DNA of 62,327 nt from the NCBI GenBank assembly GCA_020633895.1, contig JACKCT010000015.1, positions 1 to 62,327 on the forward strand, read 5' to 3'. Positions 36,132 to 44,572 of this stretch are shown here, piece after piece; positions within the stretch are counted from its first letter, which is position 1, and each line of letters opens with the position of its first letter. Source of the stretch: Deltaproteobacteria bacterium (lineage in GTDB: Bacteria > Lernaellota > Lernaellaia > JACKCT01). Below the pieces are notes generated by a model. It did not search any database, was not told where the DNA came from, and worked only from the letters and a program-made list of their open reading frames with translations. The position numbers were made by a program, and so were the translations under genes.

Positions 36132-38132
36132 GTGCATGAACCGGCCCGCGAACGCATCCTGATCTTGGACGGCGATTCGAGATCGGCCCTGGCGGCGACG
36201 CGCTCGTTGGGGCGGGCCGGATATCCGGTCAGCGTGCTGGCTTCGCGGCGGGATGCCCTGGCGTTCGCCAGCCGCTATGTCTCCGAAGTGCTGCTCGCGC
36301 CCTCGCCCCTGGACTCCCCCGAGGCCTACGCGGAAATCGTGACCGAGCGCGTGTCGCGGGACGATCTGGCGGCGATGCTCCATTGCTCGCGGGCGTCCAT
36401 CACGGCGCTGACCGGTTGCCGGGCCGAGTTGGAGAAGCACACGACTCTTCCCCTGGCGTCCGCGTCGATTCTGGAGCAAATCACCGACAAGATGCGCCTG
36501 TCGGCTCTCCTGGACGAGTTGGAGATTCCCGCGCCCGCCCACACGGTTATCGAGACGCCGGAAAGCCGCCTGCCGGTGATCCGGTTCGCCTTTCCCGGCG
36601 TGGTCAAACCCCATCGGCCCTTCGCCAAGATCAACCGCGAATATCATCGCCTGCGCGCCCGGGTGGTGCGCAACCTGGACGACCTGTCGCTGCTCCTGCG
36701 CACGTTCCCGCCCGAGGCGTTTCCGTATCTGGTGCAGCAGTACATGGCCGGTGAAGTGGAGAGTTATTTCGGGCTTTATCGGGACGGCGAACCGATCGTC
36801 GAGTTCGGCCAGCGGCGATTGCGGGAATATCCGCCGATGGGCGGCGCGTCGGTGCTGCGTCAGGCGGAGCCGCCGGATCCGAAGGTGGTGGAATGGTCCC
36901 GGCGCCTGTTGCGCCGACTGAAATACGACGGCCCGGTGCATGTGGAGTATCGGCGGGATCGTCCCGGCGGCACCCCGCGCCTCATCAAGGTCAATGCTCA
37001 TTTCTGGGCATCGTTGCAGATGGCGATCGACGCCGGGGTCGACCTGCCGGTGCTTTCGGTTCGCGCGGCTCGGGGGCAGGTGACGCCGACGCCGGTGATC
37101 CGCACGGGGGTGCGTTCCCGGTGGCTGCTCGGCGACTATCTTTATTTGATTGAGTATTTGCGTCACGGGTCGGCGGCGGTGCGTTCGACGTATCGGGCGC
37201 CGTCGCGACTGGAATTTCTGGCCCAGTTCATCGCGGATATGAACGACCCGGCCACGCACTTGGAAATCAAATCGGCGGACGATCCGCTGCCCTACAAGAT
37301 CGCCCGGCGACGCATGCTGCGCGACTGGCTGCGCGGCCTGGGACGGCGTCCCTTGGCGCGAGTGGGTTTGCAGATCGACCGCTACAAGGGCCTGGTCATC
37401 ACGACCGATTCGCCGTACGTGCTCTCGCCCAATACGCTGGCGGGCTTGCGCAACCGCCTGGACGCGCGGGGGATGCGCTTCGCTTTTCTCAGCTGGGACG
37501 CGGCCGGGTTTAACGACAAGGACGTGGCTCAATTTGTCGATATGTGCGAGCGGGAGAGCACGGAGGAGTTTTTGCTGATTCCCGGCCTGATCTTCCGGAT
37601 TGACGCGGGGCTGAGCATTCTGGGAATGGGCGTGCGCCGTGCGTACGACGTCGGCGATCCGATCGCATTGGTGCGACGCATTCGCGAGGACGACGGCTTG
37701 GCGGTGCTGGCGCGGGCGAATTCGGGTGAATTGGATCGCCACCCGGATCTGGTCGATGAATTGTCGGGCGTGGTCGTATGGGATCTGGAACGGGACGGAC
37801 GCATCGCGCCCAAGGCGGGGACGCTCTTCGAATTCACGCGGGCGCTGGAGCGATCTCCCTATCTGGTGGCGTTTCAGACGGTGCCGCTGCACTTGGCCGA
37901 AAAACTGCGCTTCGGTTTCATCCGGGTGGTTTCAGCGCGATTCAACGCGGCGATGATGACCAGCTCCCTGGGCTCCGGGTTGTTTTACCTGCGCGGGATC
38001 CTATTCTCGTCGCGCAGCGACCGCATCAGTTTCGGGGTCTATTTGATGTACACGACAATTCTCGAAGGGTTGGCCGACTTGCTCAAACGCGGGAAGTCCC
38101 CCAACGAACGCAATATGGAGACACAGGCGTGA
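36132..38132 (+). CDS. ATP-grasp ligase fused to a degenerate PHP-like domain
   Basis: A 666-residue fusion. Residues 1-395 are a carboxylate-amine-ligase-type ATP-grasp: a Rossmann-like pre-domain (ILILDGDSRSALAATRSLGR), a lid-like GVVKPHRPF near 155, LVQQYMAGEVESYFG near 203, and VEYRRDRPGG near 271, then LIKVNAHFWASLQMA near 285-300, where E-x-N of the family is read as K-V-N. From about 419 the pattern follows a PHP domain: GLVITTDSPYV, FLLIPGLIF, AGLSILGMGV, DGLAVLARANSGE, GVVVWDLERDG. The metal-binding His residues (H-x-H, TDH, HP) are absent. The GTG at 36132 has a distant AAAGGA. The stop overlaps the GT2 start (GTGA). It may add an amino acid to the polysaccharide or a precursor; this is inference. 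Confidence 0.75.
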   Translation: MHEPARERILILDGDSRSALAATRSLGRAGYPVSVLASRRDALAFASRYVSEVLLAPSPLDSPEAYAEIVTERVSRDDLAAMLHCSRASITALTGCRAELEKHTTLPLASASILEQITDKMRLSALLDELEIPAPAHTVIETPESRLPVIRFAFPGVVKPHRPFAKINREYHRLRARVVRNLDDLSLLLRTFPPEAFPYLVQQYMAGEVESYFGLYRDGEPIVEFGQRRLREYPPMGGASVLRQAEPPDPKVVEWSRRLLRRLKYDGPVHVEYRRDRPGGTPRLIKVNAHFWASLQMAIDAGVDLPVLSVRAARGQVTPTPVIRTGVRSRWLLGDYLYLIEYLRHGSAAVRSTYRAPSRLEFLAQFIADMNDPATHLEIKSADDPLPYKIARRRMLRDWLRGLGRRPLARVGLQIDRYKGLVITTDSPYVLSPNTLAGLRNRLDARGMRFAFLSWDAAGFNDKDVAQFVDMCERESTEEFLLIPGLIFRIDAGLSILGMGVRRAYDVGDPIALVRRIREDDGLAVLARANSGELDRHPDLVDELSGVVVWDLERDGRIAPKAGTLFEFTRALERSPYLVAFQTVPLHLAEKLRFGFIRVVSARFNAAMMTSSLGSGLFYLRGILFSSRSDRISFGVYLMYTTILEGLADLLKRGKSPNERNMETQA

Positions 38133-39361
38133 CGATCGTTTTGATGGCGTTGGCCCTGGCGGCGATGGTCGCCTCCGGCTTGGGCATTCTCTATCCCTAT
38201 GTGGGTTATCCGCGGATGCTGCGCTCGGCCAAGCGGGTTTTCAAAAGCGGCGAAAGGCAGGACGGACCCGCGCCGAAGATCAGCGTCATCGTTGCGGCCT
38301 ACAACGAAGAGCGCGTCATGGCCGCCAAGCTCGATAATCTGCTGGAGCAGGAATACGCGGGCGAGATGGAGGTGATCGTCGCCTCGGACGCCTCCGAGGA
38401 CGAGACCGACGCCATTGTCCAGCGCTACGCCGAGAAAGGCGTGCGGCTGCATCGCCGGCCCGAACGCCGCGGTAAGAGCATGGCGCAAAATTCCGCCGTC
38501 GAATTGGCGACGGGGGACGTGCTCGTGTTCACCGACGCATCGGTGCTGCTGCGCCCAGGGGCGATCGCGGCGCTGATGGAGCAAATGCGCGATCCCACCG
38601 TAGGCGCTGTCACCGGCGAGGACGTCAGCACCGCCGCCGACGACCAAGACCAGAGCGCGGGCGCGGGGTTCTATACGCGACTGGAAATCAAGATCCGCCG
38701 CCGCGAGGCCGAGAACACGGGAACGCTGATCGGCGTGTCCGGGTGCCTGTTCGCGGTGCGCAAGGAGTTGCGACCGCCGGTGCCGGCCGATTCGGTGGAC
38801 GATCTCTACGTGCCGCTCTATGTCGTCTCCCAGGGCTATCGCGTCGTCGCCGCGGAGGACGCGAAGGCCATCGTGCGTCGCACGGCGAACCTGGACGCGG
38901 AGTTCGCGCGCAAGGTCCGGACTTTCACCGGCGCGCTGTTCACAATGCGGGCGATCCGCAAAAAAGTCGGGCGCGGCGGGCTGGCCAAGGTGAAGACGCA
39001 CCTGCGTTGGCACAAGAAGATGCGGTGGTACGGCCCGTTTTTCGCGCTGCTGGCGCTGGTGTCCAACGGCGTGTTGGTGGCGCTGCATCCGGCGTTTGCC
39101 TATCTGATGATGTTGCAGATGGTGGTCTATGTCCTGGGGCTGACCGGTGTGGCGGCGGCGGTGTCCGACGCGGAGATCGAACGCCGGGCCTTGATTTCCG
39201 GCAAGGAGCCCAAGAAGCGCCGCCGGGGGCCGATCCGCAAGATGCAGAAATTCGCGTCGTTTTTCCTGCTCGTGGAAGCGGCGCTGGTCGTCGCGTGGCT
39301 GCGCTATATTTTCCGCAAGCCCTTCGCCACCTGGACGCCCACCAAGCGCGCGGAGGGGTAG
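38129..39361 (+). CDS. Membrane glycosyltransferase, GT2 family
   Basis: A 410-residue protein. The GTG at 38129 follows GGAG by 8 bases and overlaps the stop of the ATP-grasp gene. One helix lies at about residues 5-28, then the GT-A core: KISVIVAAYNEERVMAAKL near 50, VIVASDASEDETD near 82-94, LVFTDASVLLRPGAI near 130-144 (DXD-like Asp), GVSGCLFAVRKELR near 197, and DLYVPLYVVSQGYRVV near 222, in the place of the E-D-x-D/Q-x-x-R-W region of synthases. Two or three carboxy helices follow from about 300. It could polymerise or extend the chain. It closes the eight-gene plus-strand polysaccharide run. Confidence 0.88.
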   Translation: MTIVLMALALAAMVASGLGILYPYVGYPRMLRSAKRVFKSGERQDGPAPKISVIVAAYNEERVMAAKLDNLLEQEYAGEMEVIVASDASEDETDAIVQRYAEKGVRLHRRPERRGKSMAQNSAVELATGDVLVFTDASVLLRPGAIAALMEQMRDPTVGAVTGEDVSTAADDQDQSAGAGFYTRLEIKIRRREAENTGTLIGVSGCLFAVRKELRPPVPADSVDDLYVPLYVVSQGYRVVAAEDAKAIVRRTANLDAEFARKVRTFTGALFTMRAIRKKVGRGGLAKVKTHLRWHKKMRWYGPFFALLALVSNGVLVALHPAFAYLMMLQMVVYVLGLTGVAAAVSDAEIERRALISGKEPKKRRRGPIRKMQKFASFFLLVEAALVVAWLRYIFRKPFATWTPTKRAEG

Positions 39362-39478
39362 AGGTTCCGGCCTTGTCCGGGCAAAGCCCCCGTGGTTGCC
39401 GGCGACGTCCGGCGACATTCCAGTCTTCTAAGACGGCACAAACGGTGGTATAAACGAGGGCTATCAAGGAGATCGGCC

Positions 39479-39766
39479 ATGTTCGAGTCGTTTCAGGGAA
39501 TCTTCGACAACGCCAAGAAAAACGCCGAGCAGCTCGGCCGGGCCCTCGTCGTCTTCGAACCCGAGCCGCCGTTTCAGGGCCGGGGCCTTCTGACCGTCCT
39601 GGTCACGACCGCCAGCCTGATTACCGTGGCGATCCTGGGCGGCGTGGGCCTGTCGTGTCTGGTCGTCCTGCTGCTGTGCCTGTCGTTGACGTTGCTCATT
39701 CTGACGCGCGTGCTGGGGATCGACTTCGACGTGACCCCCGAGGAGATCTTTGGTTTCCGTCCTTGA
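39479..39766 (+). CDS. Small membrane protein, unknown
   Basis: A 95-residue protein. The ATG at 39479 follows AAGGAG by 8 bases, which decides the start. An amphipathic amino end (MFESFQGIFDNAKKNAEQLGRAL) leads to one long or two packed hydrophobic helices at about 38-80 (LTVLVTTASLITVAILGG, then LVVLLLCLSLTLLILTRVLG). No family is recognised. Its 3' end overlaps the PilZ-lipase gene by 17 bp, so the two are probably one transcript. Confidence 0.75.
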   Translation: MFESFQGIFDNAKKNAEQLGRALVVFEPEPPFQGRGLLTVLVTTASLITVAILGGVGLSCLVVLLLCLSLTLLILTRVLGIDFDVTPEEIFGFRP

Positions 39767-40871
39767 TGCCGAAATGAGCCCCGCCGCCATGCCGAACGAA
39801 TCGCCCCTGTTCGACGACGCGTTCGTTTATCGTCCGTTCCCCAGCATTCCCGTGGAAGTCGCCGCGAAGGTTCTGGTCCATCGCGGGCACAACTTCATCG
39901 TGGCCGACGAGGCGATGATCTGGTCGCGAGGCATGCGCGTGCGCACCAGCGAACGCTTGCCGATTGGGGCGTTGGTGGATTTGGAATTCACCCTGGTCGA
40001 CGAGATCCATCCCTACGTCGGCGAAGGGCGCGTGGCGAATTTTCGCGAGCCGGAAGAATTTGGCCCCGGAAAAAGAGAGAAGGGCGAAATCGAGGTGCGT
40101 TTCACGCGTCTGTCCCAACAGCCGCTCACCTTGCGCGAACGTCTGCGCGACTTTGACCGCATCCGCCGCGTCACCACCCAGACCACCTTCGACATGATCA
40201 AATACACGCGCTCCCAACTGACCGGCAACAAGATCCCGGACAAGGATTTCGGCCAGCCGGGGGCGGGTCATCGTCGGCCTTTGCTGCTGATCCACGGATT
40301 TTTGGGGACGCGGGGCGCCATGTTGGTGCTGGAACGGCGCCTGAAGGTGGCGGGTATCCCGGTGTTCTCGTTCCCGCTGGGCGTGCTGAATATCGACGAC
40401 ATCGCCAAGTCGGCCTCGCGCATCGCCCAAAAGGTCGAGACGGTTCTGGAGCGCTATCAGCTTGAGGAAATCGACGTGCTCGGCCATTCGATGGGCGGCC
40501 TGATCGGCCTGTATTATCTGACCAAGCTCGGCGGAAACAAGCGAGTGCGGCGCCTGGTGACGATCGGCACGCCGTATCAGGGGGCTTGGTTGGCGTCGGC
40601 GGCGCTGGTGGCGATGCCTTGGACGGGGCTGGTGGCCCAGAGCATGTGGCAGCTCAAGCCCGACAGCGATTTTCTCAAGGATCTGCGCGCCGCGCCGTTG
40701 CCCGACGACGCGGACGTGGTGAGCATCATCGCCAAGAACGACTCGGTGGTCGACCCGCGCTGCTGCGTGCTCAAGGGGGCGCGCAACATCATGATCTCCA
40801 CCAACCACGCCGGGTTGGTCGTCTCTCCCAAGGTCTTCCAGCGCATCGATCAGGCGCTGGCCAAGGACTGA
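39750..40871 (+). CDS. PilZ-like domain fused to a lipase-type alpha/beta hydrolase
   Basis: A 373-residue protein. The TTG at 39750 follows AGGAG by 4 bases, with ATGs at 39774 and 39789 as alternatives. Residues about 35-122 form a small beta-barrel with the sequence order VAAKVLVHRG, SRGMRVRTSERLPIG, VDLEFTLVD, VGEGRVANF and EIEVRFTRL, which is the strand plan of PilZ; the c-di-GMP-binding RxxxR is not clear. The hydrolase begins near 177 with PLLLIHGFLGT, then VLGHSMGGLIGLYYL (nucleophile Ser247), IGTPYQGAW near 277, an Asp in NDSVVD near 330, and His in TNHAGL near 352. This is the triacylglycerol-lipase/LipA-type layout. No signal peptide is present. The 17-bp overlap ties it to the small membrane-protein gene. 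Confidence 0.75.
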   Translation: MVSVLDAEMSPAAMPNESPLFDDAFVYRPFPSIPVEVAAKVLVHRGHNFIVADEAMIWSRGMRVRTSERLPIGALVDLEFTLVDEIHPYVGEGRVANFREPEEFGPGKREKGEIEVRFTRLSQQPLTLRERLRDFDRIRRVTTQTTFDMIKYTRSQLTGNKIPDKDFGQPGAGHRRPLLLIHGFLGTRGAMLVLERRLKVAGIPVFSFPLGVLNIDDIAKSASRIAQKVETVLERYQLEEIDVLGHSMGGLIGLYYLTKLGGNKRVRRLVTIGTPYQGAWLASAALVAMPWTGLVAQSMWQLKPDSDFLKDLRAAPLPDDADVVSIIAKNDSVVDPRCCVLKGARNIMISTNHAGLVVSPKVFQRIDQALAKD

Positions 40872-40883
40872 ACCCCTCGCAAC

Positions 40884-43115
40884 TTATTCCGTGGACTCCG
40901 TACCACTAACCGGGCTTTCGGCGCTGCGATAAGCCGCGACCGCGCGCTGCATCGACTCGTCGTCCGTGGACAACGCCGCCGCGCCGCCGTCCGTGTTGAC
41001 GGGCAGGACGTAGACGTTCGTCAGGCGGTCCTTGTACAGGGTGAACGCGACGAAAAGGCCCTTCGCGCCGTCTTCGCCCAGGAATTGCCCCAGGGGGATA
41101 TCCACGCCGCCCAGGCCGCGAGCATGGACGATGCGGCCGCTTTGCATTACGGCCAAGGGGTCGGCGGCGACAGCGGATCGCACGGCGGCGGGGCTCGCGT
41201 TGTCGGGCAGGGACACGACGGTCAGGCACCCCGGCGCGGCCTTGGCCGGATCGTCCACCACGCACACGTCTCGTCCGCGCACTTTCGCGCTCCACGAATC
41301 GGTCGGCTCCTCGGTCTTCCACGAAAGCGGTGTGACCTTGCCCCCGTCCACGAGCGCCCGCACGCCCATGTTGCGATAGAGAAACGCCGTGTCCTCGTCC
41401 GGGGCCGCGCCTTCAAAGATCGCCACATCCGCCCGACGCACTTCCAGCGACACCGTGACGATGGGCCGCTGACGGCGGGACGCTTCCCGGATTTCCCACG
41501 CCGCCAGTTCGTCGGGGTCGTTCGGCCGGCGCTCCGGCATGGACGACGGCGGCGTCACAGTCCCGCCGACCAGCACCGTACGCAGTTCGAAGGGGTCGAA
41601 CGCCGCGTCGCTTGCGTCGCCGTCGAAGGCGATGGGGACGAGCAGGGGGTAGGTCTGAAAATAATTGCGCACGACCGGTTGGGATTTGGACGCGCACAGG
41701 GCGACGTTGCTGACAAAGGGGTTGTCCGCGTCGACGGTCAACGTCGCCAAACGACCGTCCGCGGCGCCCATGGGCATCACGCCGATCATGTCCCCGGCCT
41801 CGCGGATTGCTTCGGTCATCGCGGCGGCATCGTCGAAACGCACCACCTCGGCGCGCAAGGGCACCTTGAGCACCCGCGCCGCCAGCTCCGCCAGATTGCC
41901 GTAGGACGCCAGACGAATGCGTCCCGACCGGCCGCGCAGGTCGCTCCAATTGGTCAGCTTGCCCAGGAAAATCGCCCGCAGTTGAGCGGTGGACAGGCGC
42001 AGCACGCCCCGGTCGTAGGGCGTGGTCAGGATGGCGATCAACTGTCGCTCGGACGCCTCGTCGCCGCGCCATCCTTCGGGAGCGTCGACCAACAGCGTGT
42101 CCAGATTCGGCGTCGCGGGCTCGTCCGGCAGACCGTCGAAAATGGCGTAGAAGTTCTGCATATAGAGGCGCTTGAGCAATTCGTCGGACAGGTCCAGTCC
42201 GGGGATTTCGAAAGTGTACCACCCCCGGTCCTCGCCGATCAGGCCCGACTCGACGCGGGGCCGCTCCAGGAACTGACGATAGGTCTTAAAGACCTGCATG
42301 CCCCAAAAGCCGCGCCGATAAAGGCGATGGTCATAGAGGGTGCCGGTGGCGAAGAGGATCTTGCGTTGCATCAGGTTGAAGAAGCGGCGGGTGGCGTCGC
42401 GGTTTTCGGCCAGGGCGGCCAGGGTCTTTTCCGCGCCGGGCTCGGCGTCCAGGCCCGTGTCCACCTGTAGGTTCGGATGCAGTTCCATCATGGCCTGCAC
42501 GGCGGCCAGATCGTCGGGGCGGCCCAGGTAGCCGGCGCCGATGACGGTCATCTCCGGGTGATCGTGCAGAAACGCCGACAACTTGCGCCAGTGTTCCTCG
42601 CCGCCGTTCACCGTGGCGAAGACCGGCATGCCGCTGATGCCCGCGTAGTCCATCGCTCCGCGAACGCGCGGGTCGGACCAGGGCAACTCCCCCTCGCGGC
42701 CGGTGTCCCGGATCGCCAGACCCTTCGCCCCGGCGCGGCGGTCGTCTTGCAGAGCAGCGGCCATGTCCGGCACGTCATCGCGCAGATGCACAATCGGAAA
42801 GACTCGCGCCTTGATACGCGGCGCCAGTTCCAACACGATCTTGTTGGTGTCGCCCAACGCAAGCGGGGCGGGGCGGTCTTTTTCCGGCGGCGATTCGTCG
42901 GGCGAGGCGACGAGGGCCACGGCATTGACCTTGGCCTCGTTCATGGCGAAGCCCAGCTCGAAGACCTTGTCCTCGCGCGTGACCATCTCCCGCGCCGTGT
43001 AAACGGGCAGGGCGTTGAAATAGCCCTCGGAGCAGCCCGTCGCCAGGGCGATCAACGCGGCGGCGAGGGCGGCCAGGGATCGGGAAATTCTGTGTGGTGC
43101 GTTGGTCATGGGCAT
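40884..43115 (-). CDS. Lipoprotein with amidohydrolase-like and PstS-like (PBP) regions
   Basis: A 743-residue protein. A lipoprotein signal ends at the lipobox ATGC (Cys28). Residues about 60-270 look like an Amidohydro_2 TIM barrel: FPIVHLRDD, AGAKGLAIRD, YAGISGMPVFATVNGGEEHW, HPEMTVIGAGYLGRPDDL and LQVDTGLDAEPG, ending at KILFATGTL. In active enzymes that last motif is F-G-T/S-D; here the Asp is gone, and the H-x-H is not visible, so the barrel is probably non-catalytic. Residues about 360-520 contain GVLRLSTAQLRAIFLGKLTNWSDL, whose core AIFLGKLTNWSDL is the PstS-like periplasmic-binding motif. The rest is unassigned. It is convergent with the PilZ-lipase gene and divergent from the DUF5989 gene. 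Confidence 0.65.
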   Translation of the reverse strand: MPMTNAPHRISRSLAALAAALIALATGCSEGYFNALPVYTAREMVTREDKVFELGFAMNEAKVNAVALVASPDESPPEKDRPAPLALGDTNKIVLELAPRIKARVFPIVHLRDDVPDMAAALQDDRRAGAKGLAIRDTGREGELPWSDPRVRGAMDYAGISGMPVFATVNGGEEHWRKLSAFLHDHPEMTVIGAGYLGRPDDLAAVQAMMELHPNLQVDTGLDAEPGAEKTLAALAENRDATRRFFNLMQRKILFATGTLYDHRLYRRGFWGMQVFKTYRQFLERPRVESGLIGEDRGWYTFEIPGLDLSDELLKRLYMQNFYAIFDGLPDEPATPNLDTLLVDAPEGWRGDEASERQLIAILTTPYDRGVLRLSTAQLRAIFLGKLTNWSDLRGRSGRIRLASYGNLAELAARVLKVPLRAEVVRFDDAAAMTEAIREAGDMIGVMPMGAADGRLATLTVDADNPFVSNVALCASKSQPVVRNYFQTYPLLVPIAFDGDASDAAFDPFELRTVLVGGTVTPPSSMPERRPNDPDELAAWEIREASRRQRPIVTVSLEVRRADVAIFEGAAPDEDTAFLYRNMGVRALVDGGKVTPLSWKTEEPTDSWSAKVRGRDVCVVDDPAKAAPGCLTVVSLPDNASPAAVRSAVAADPLAVMQSGRIVHARGLGGVDIPLGQFLGEDGAKGLFVAFTLYKDRLTNVYVLPVNTDGGAAALSTDDESMQRAVAAYRSAESPVSGTESTE

Positions 43116-43190
43116 GAAATCGCGGGATCATCCCACAGCCGTCGCGCCAGCGTCAATGCGCGAGGAATCCCACGATTTTTTACGACGTTG

Positions 43191-43220
43191 TTGCATCCAA
43201 GGAAGGGATTGTCTTAGAAT
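43191..43220 (+). promoter_or_regulatory. Candidate sigma-70-type promoter for the DUF5989 gene
   Basis: TTGCAT (43191-43196) and TAGAAT (43215-43220) are separated by 18 bp, 92 bp upstream of the small gene at 43312. Each box differs from consensus at two positions or fewer. No other gene on this strand lies between. Confidence 0.4.
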
Positions 43221-43311
43221 TTCGGCTATCTGACAGCGCGGCGGCAAATCGCGTCGCGGTGGTGCGTGAGTTGGACTAGAGCGCGACTGCGCGTCGGCCT
43301 AGGGAGACAGA

Positions 43312-43461
43312 ATGCAAATCGTCAAGGAATTCTTCGTATTCCTCAAAGAGGAAAAGCTGCTCTGGCTTTCGCCGATTGTCATTATCCTGCTTTTGCTGGC
43401 GGTGTTTATCTTCGCCACCGAAGGCAGCGCGGTCCTGCCGTTCATTTACGGCGGATTCTAA
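43312..43461 (+). CDS. DUF5989 micro-protein (49 residues)
   Basis: A short gene read as MQIVKEFFVFLKEEK, one hydrophobic helix of about 20 residues (LWLSPIVIILLLLAVFIFA), and an end of GSAVLPFIYGGF. The ATG at 43312 follows AGGGAG by about 6 bases, a strong site. The S-A-V-x-P-F-I-Y end is the hallmark of DUF5989 proteins as I know them. Those usually lie with SxtJ-like and carbamoyltransferase genes, which are not seen here. It is likely a single-pass inner-membrane protein of unknown role. A 22-bp gap leads to a perfect hairpin. Confidence 0.85.
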   Translation: MQIVKEFFVFLKEEKLLWLSPIVIILLLLAVFIFATEGSAVLPFIYGGF

Positions 43462-43483
43462 GCCTCGATCGAGACATTCCGGG

Positions 43484-43511
43484 CCCCGTCGCCGCGACCA
43501 CGGCGACGGGG
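43484..43511. terminator. Perfect 11-bp hairpin between converging genes
   Basis: CCCCGTCGCCG and CGGCGACGGGG (43484-43494, 43501-43511) close a 6-base loop. It lies between the stops of the DUF5989 gene and the formylglycine-enzyme-like gene. No T tract follows on either strand, so intrinsic termination is unproven. Confidence 0.45.
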
Positions 43512-43534
43512 AACATTCGCCCTTGCCTCGCCCT

Positions 43535-44572
43535 TCAGTCGGCGGCAGGGGCGTTGTCGCTTTTTGACGCTTCGTCAGAGCCGTCTTCCAATCCCAGGCA
43601 GCATCGAAACCCGTCATCCGGGCTGTTGGTCATGTTCGGGGCGTGGTTGTGCAGCGCCGAGCATTTGTCCGAGTAGGTGGAAAATTTCCAGCTTCCGTCG
43701 TCGAGAAGGGCTTGGGAGTTCGCGAAGTTCAGGTTGTACGATCCCCCCGCGACGGCCACGTCGTCGCTCCACGGCCCCCAGGGTTCGGCCAGAAATTCCG
43801 AGACATTTCCCGACAGATCGTAGACGCCGTATTTCCCATGGCACCGGGCGAACGACCCCGAGGGCGCCGATTCGCGCGGCCGGGGCGGATCGTCACAGGT
43901 GGCGGTATTGCATCGGTCGCAGTCCTTGGTGTCGCCGTAGGGATAGTCGAGGCCCACGGCCTGCCCGCAGACCTTCTGCCATTCGTCCAGGCGGCACAGG
44001 CGCTTGCCCTGCTCGGCGCACATCGCCTTGGCTTCGGCGAACGTCGGCGTCGCCGGCATGGCGCCCTTGCGATTGGGATATTCGTAGACATCCATGGCGA
44101 ACGCCGGGACACGGACCAGGCGGAAGTGCCGATTGCGCGAAGCCCATCGCTCGCCCTCGAAGCGGGTGACGGACCATCCGGAGGAGACGGCGGCCATGCC
44201 GACGGGAGCCTTGGGGGCAGGGCGGGCGGCGGGTTCGGCGTCGTCCACGCAACGCACGACGCACGCCGGGTAGGCGTCGCACGCGGTGTCGCGGCACGAG
44301 CGGACGCATTCCCACAGGTTCGGTTCGGCCGCTTGCTCGCATTGGGCGAGGGCGTCGTAGAAGCTTAGTTCCTCAACGATGCCGCCGCATTTGGCGTAGA
44401 GCTTGAAGACGTCGTCTTCGCAGGGAGTGGGGTTGTGAGCGGGGACGGCGGCGGAAGCGTCCGGTGCCGGATCGGCGGACCGCCAAGCGGGGCCCAGGGC
44501 CAGGAGCGCCGCGACGCCCAGCGCGGCCGCGAACAGGGCGACGATTAGCACGGCCTGGCCGGTCGGCTTCAC
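43535..44572 (-). CDS. Formylglycine-generating-enzyme-like (SUMF1) membrane-anchored protein
   Basis: A 345-residue protein. The GTG at 44572 lies in a GTGA overlap with the upstream gene. One amino-terminal helix (residues 8-28) is followed by a Cys-rich segment (about 50-108, some ten Cys in pairs). The SUMF1 fold runs from about 125: VPAFAMDVYEYPNRKG, FAEAKAMCAEQGKRLCRLDEWQKVCG near 180-205 (core GKRLCRLDEWQKVC), YGVYDLSGNVSEFL near 260, and a final GFRCCLG near 322. In active enzymes the carboxy Cys pair lies in a GRCRxA-type context not plain here. Such domains often serve as lipoprotein or surface modules unrelated to sulfatase maturation. It ends a two-gene operon with the 615-residue membrane protein. 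Confidence 0.8.
   Translation of the reverse strand: MKPTGQAVLIVALFAAALGVAALLALGPAWRSADPAPDASAAVPAHNPTPCEDDVFKLYAKCGGIVEELSFYDALAQCEQAAEPNLWECVRSCRDTACDAYPACVVRCVDDAEPAARPAPKAPVGMAAVSSGWSVTRFEGERWASRNRHFRLVRVPAFAMDVYEYPNRKGAMPATPTFAEAKAMCAEQGKRLCRLDEWQKVCGQAVGLDYPYGDTKDCDRCNTATCDDPPRPRESAPSGSFARCHGKYGVYDLSGNVSEFLAEPWGPWSDDVAVAGGSYNLNFANSQALLDDGSWKFSTYSDKCSALHNHAPNMTNSPDDGFRCCLGLEDGSDEASKSDNAPAAD

Noticed and set aside
43484-43511. A certain intrinsic terminator
   Set aside because: The hairpin is perfect but lacks a T run on both strands, so it is kept only as a low-confidence call.
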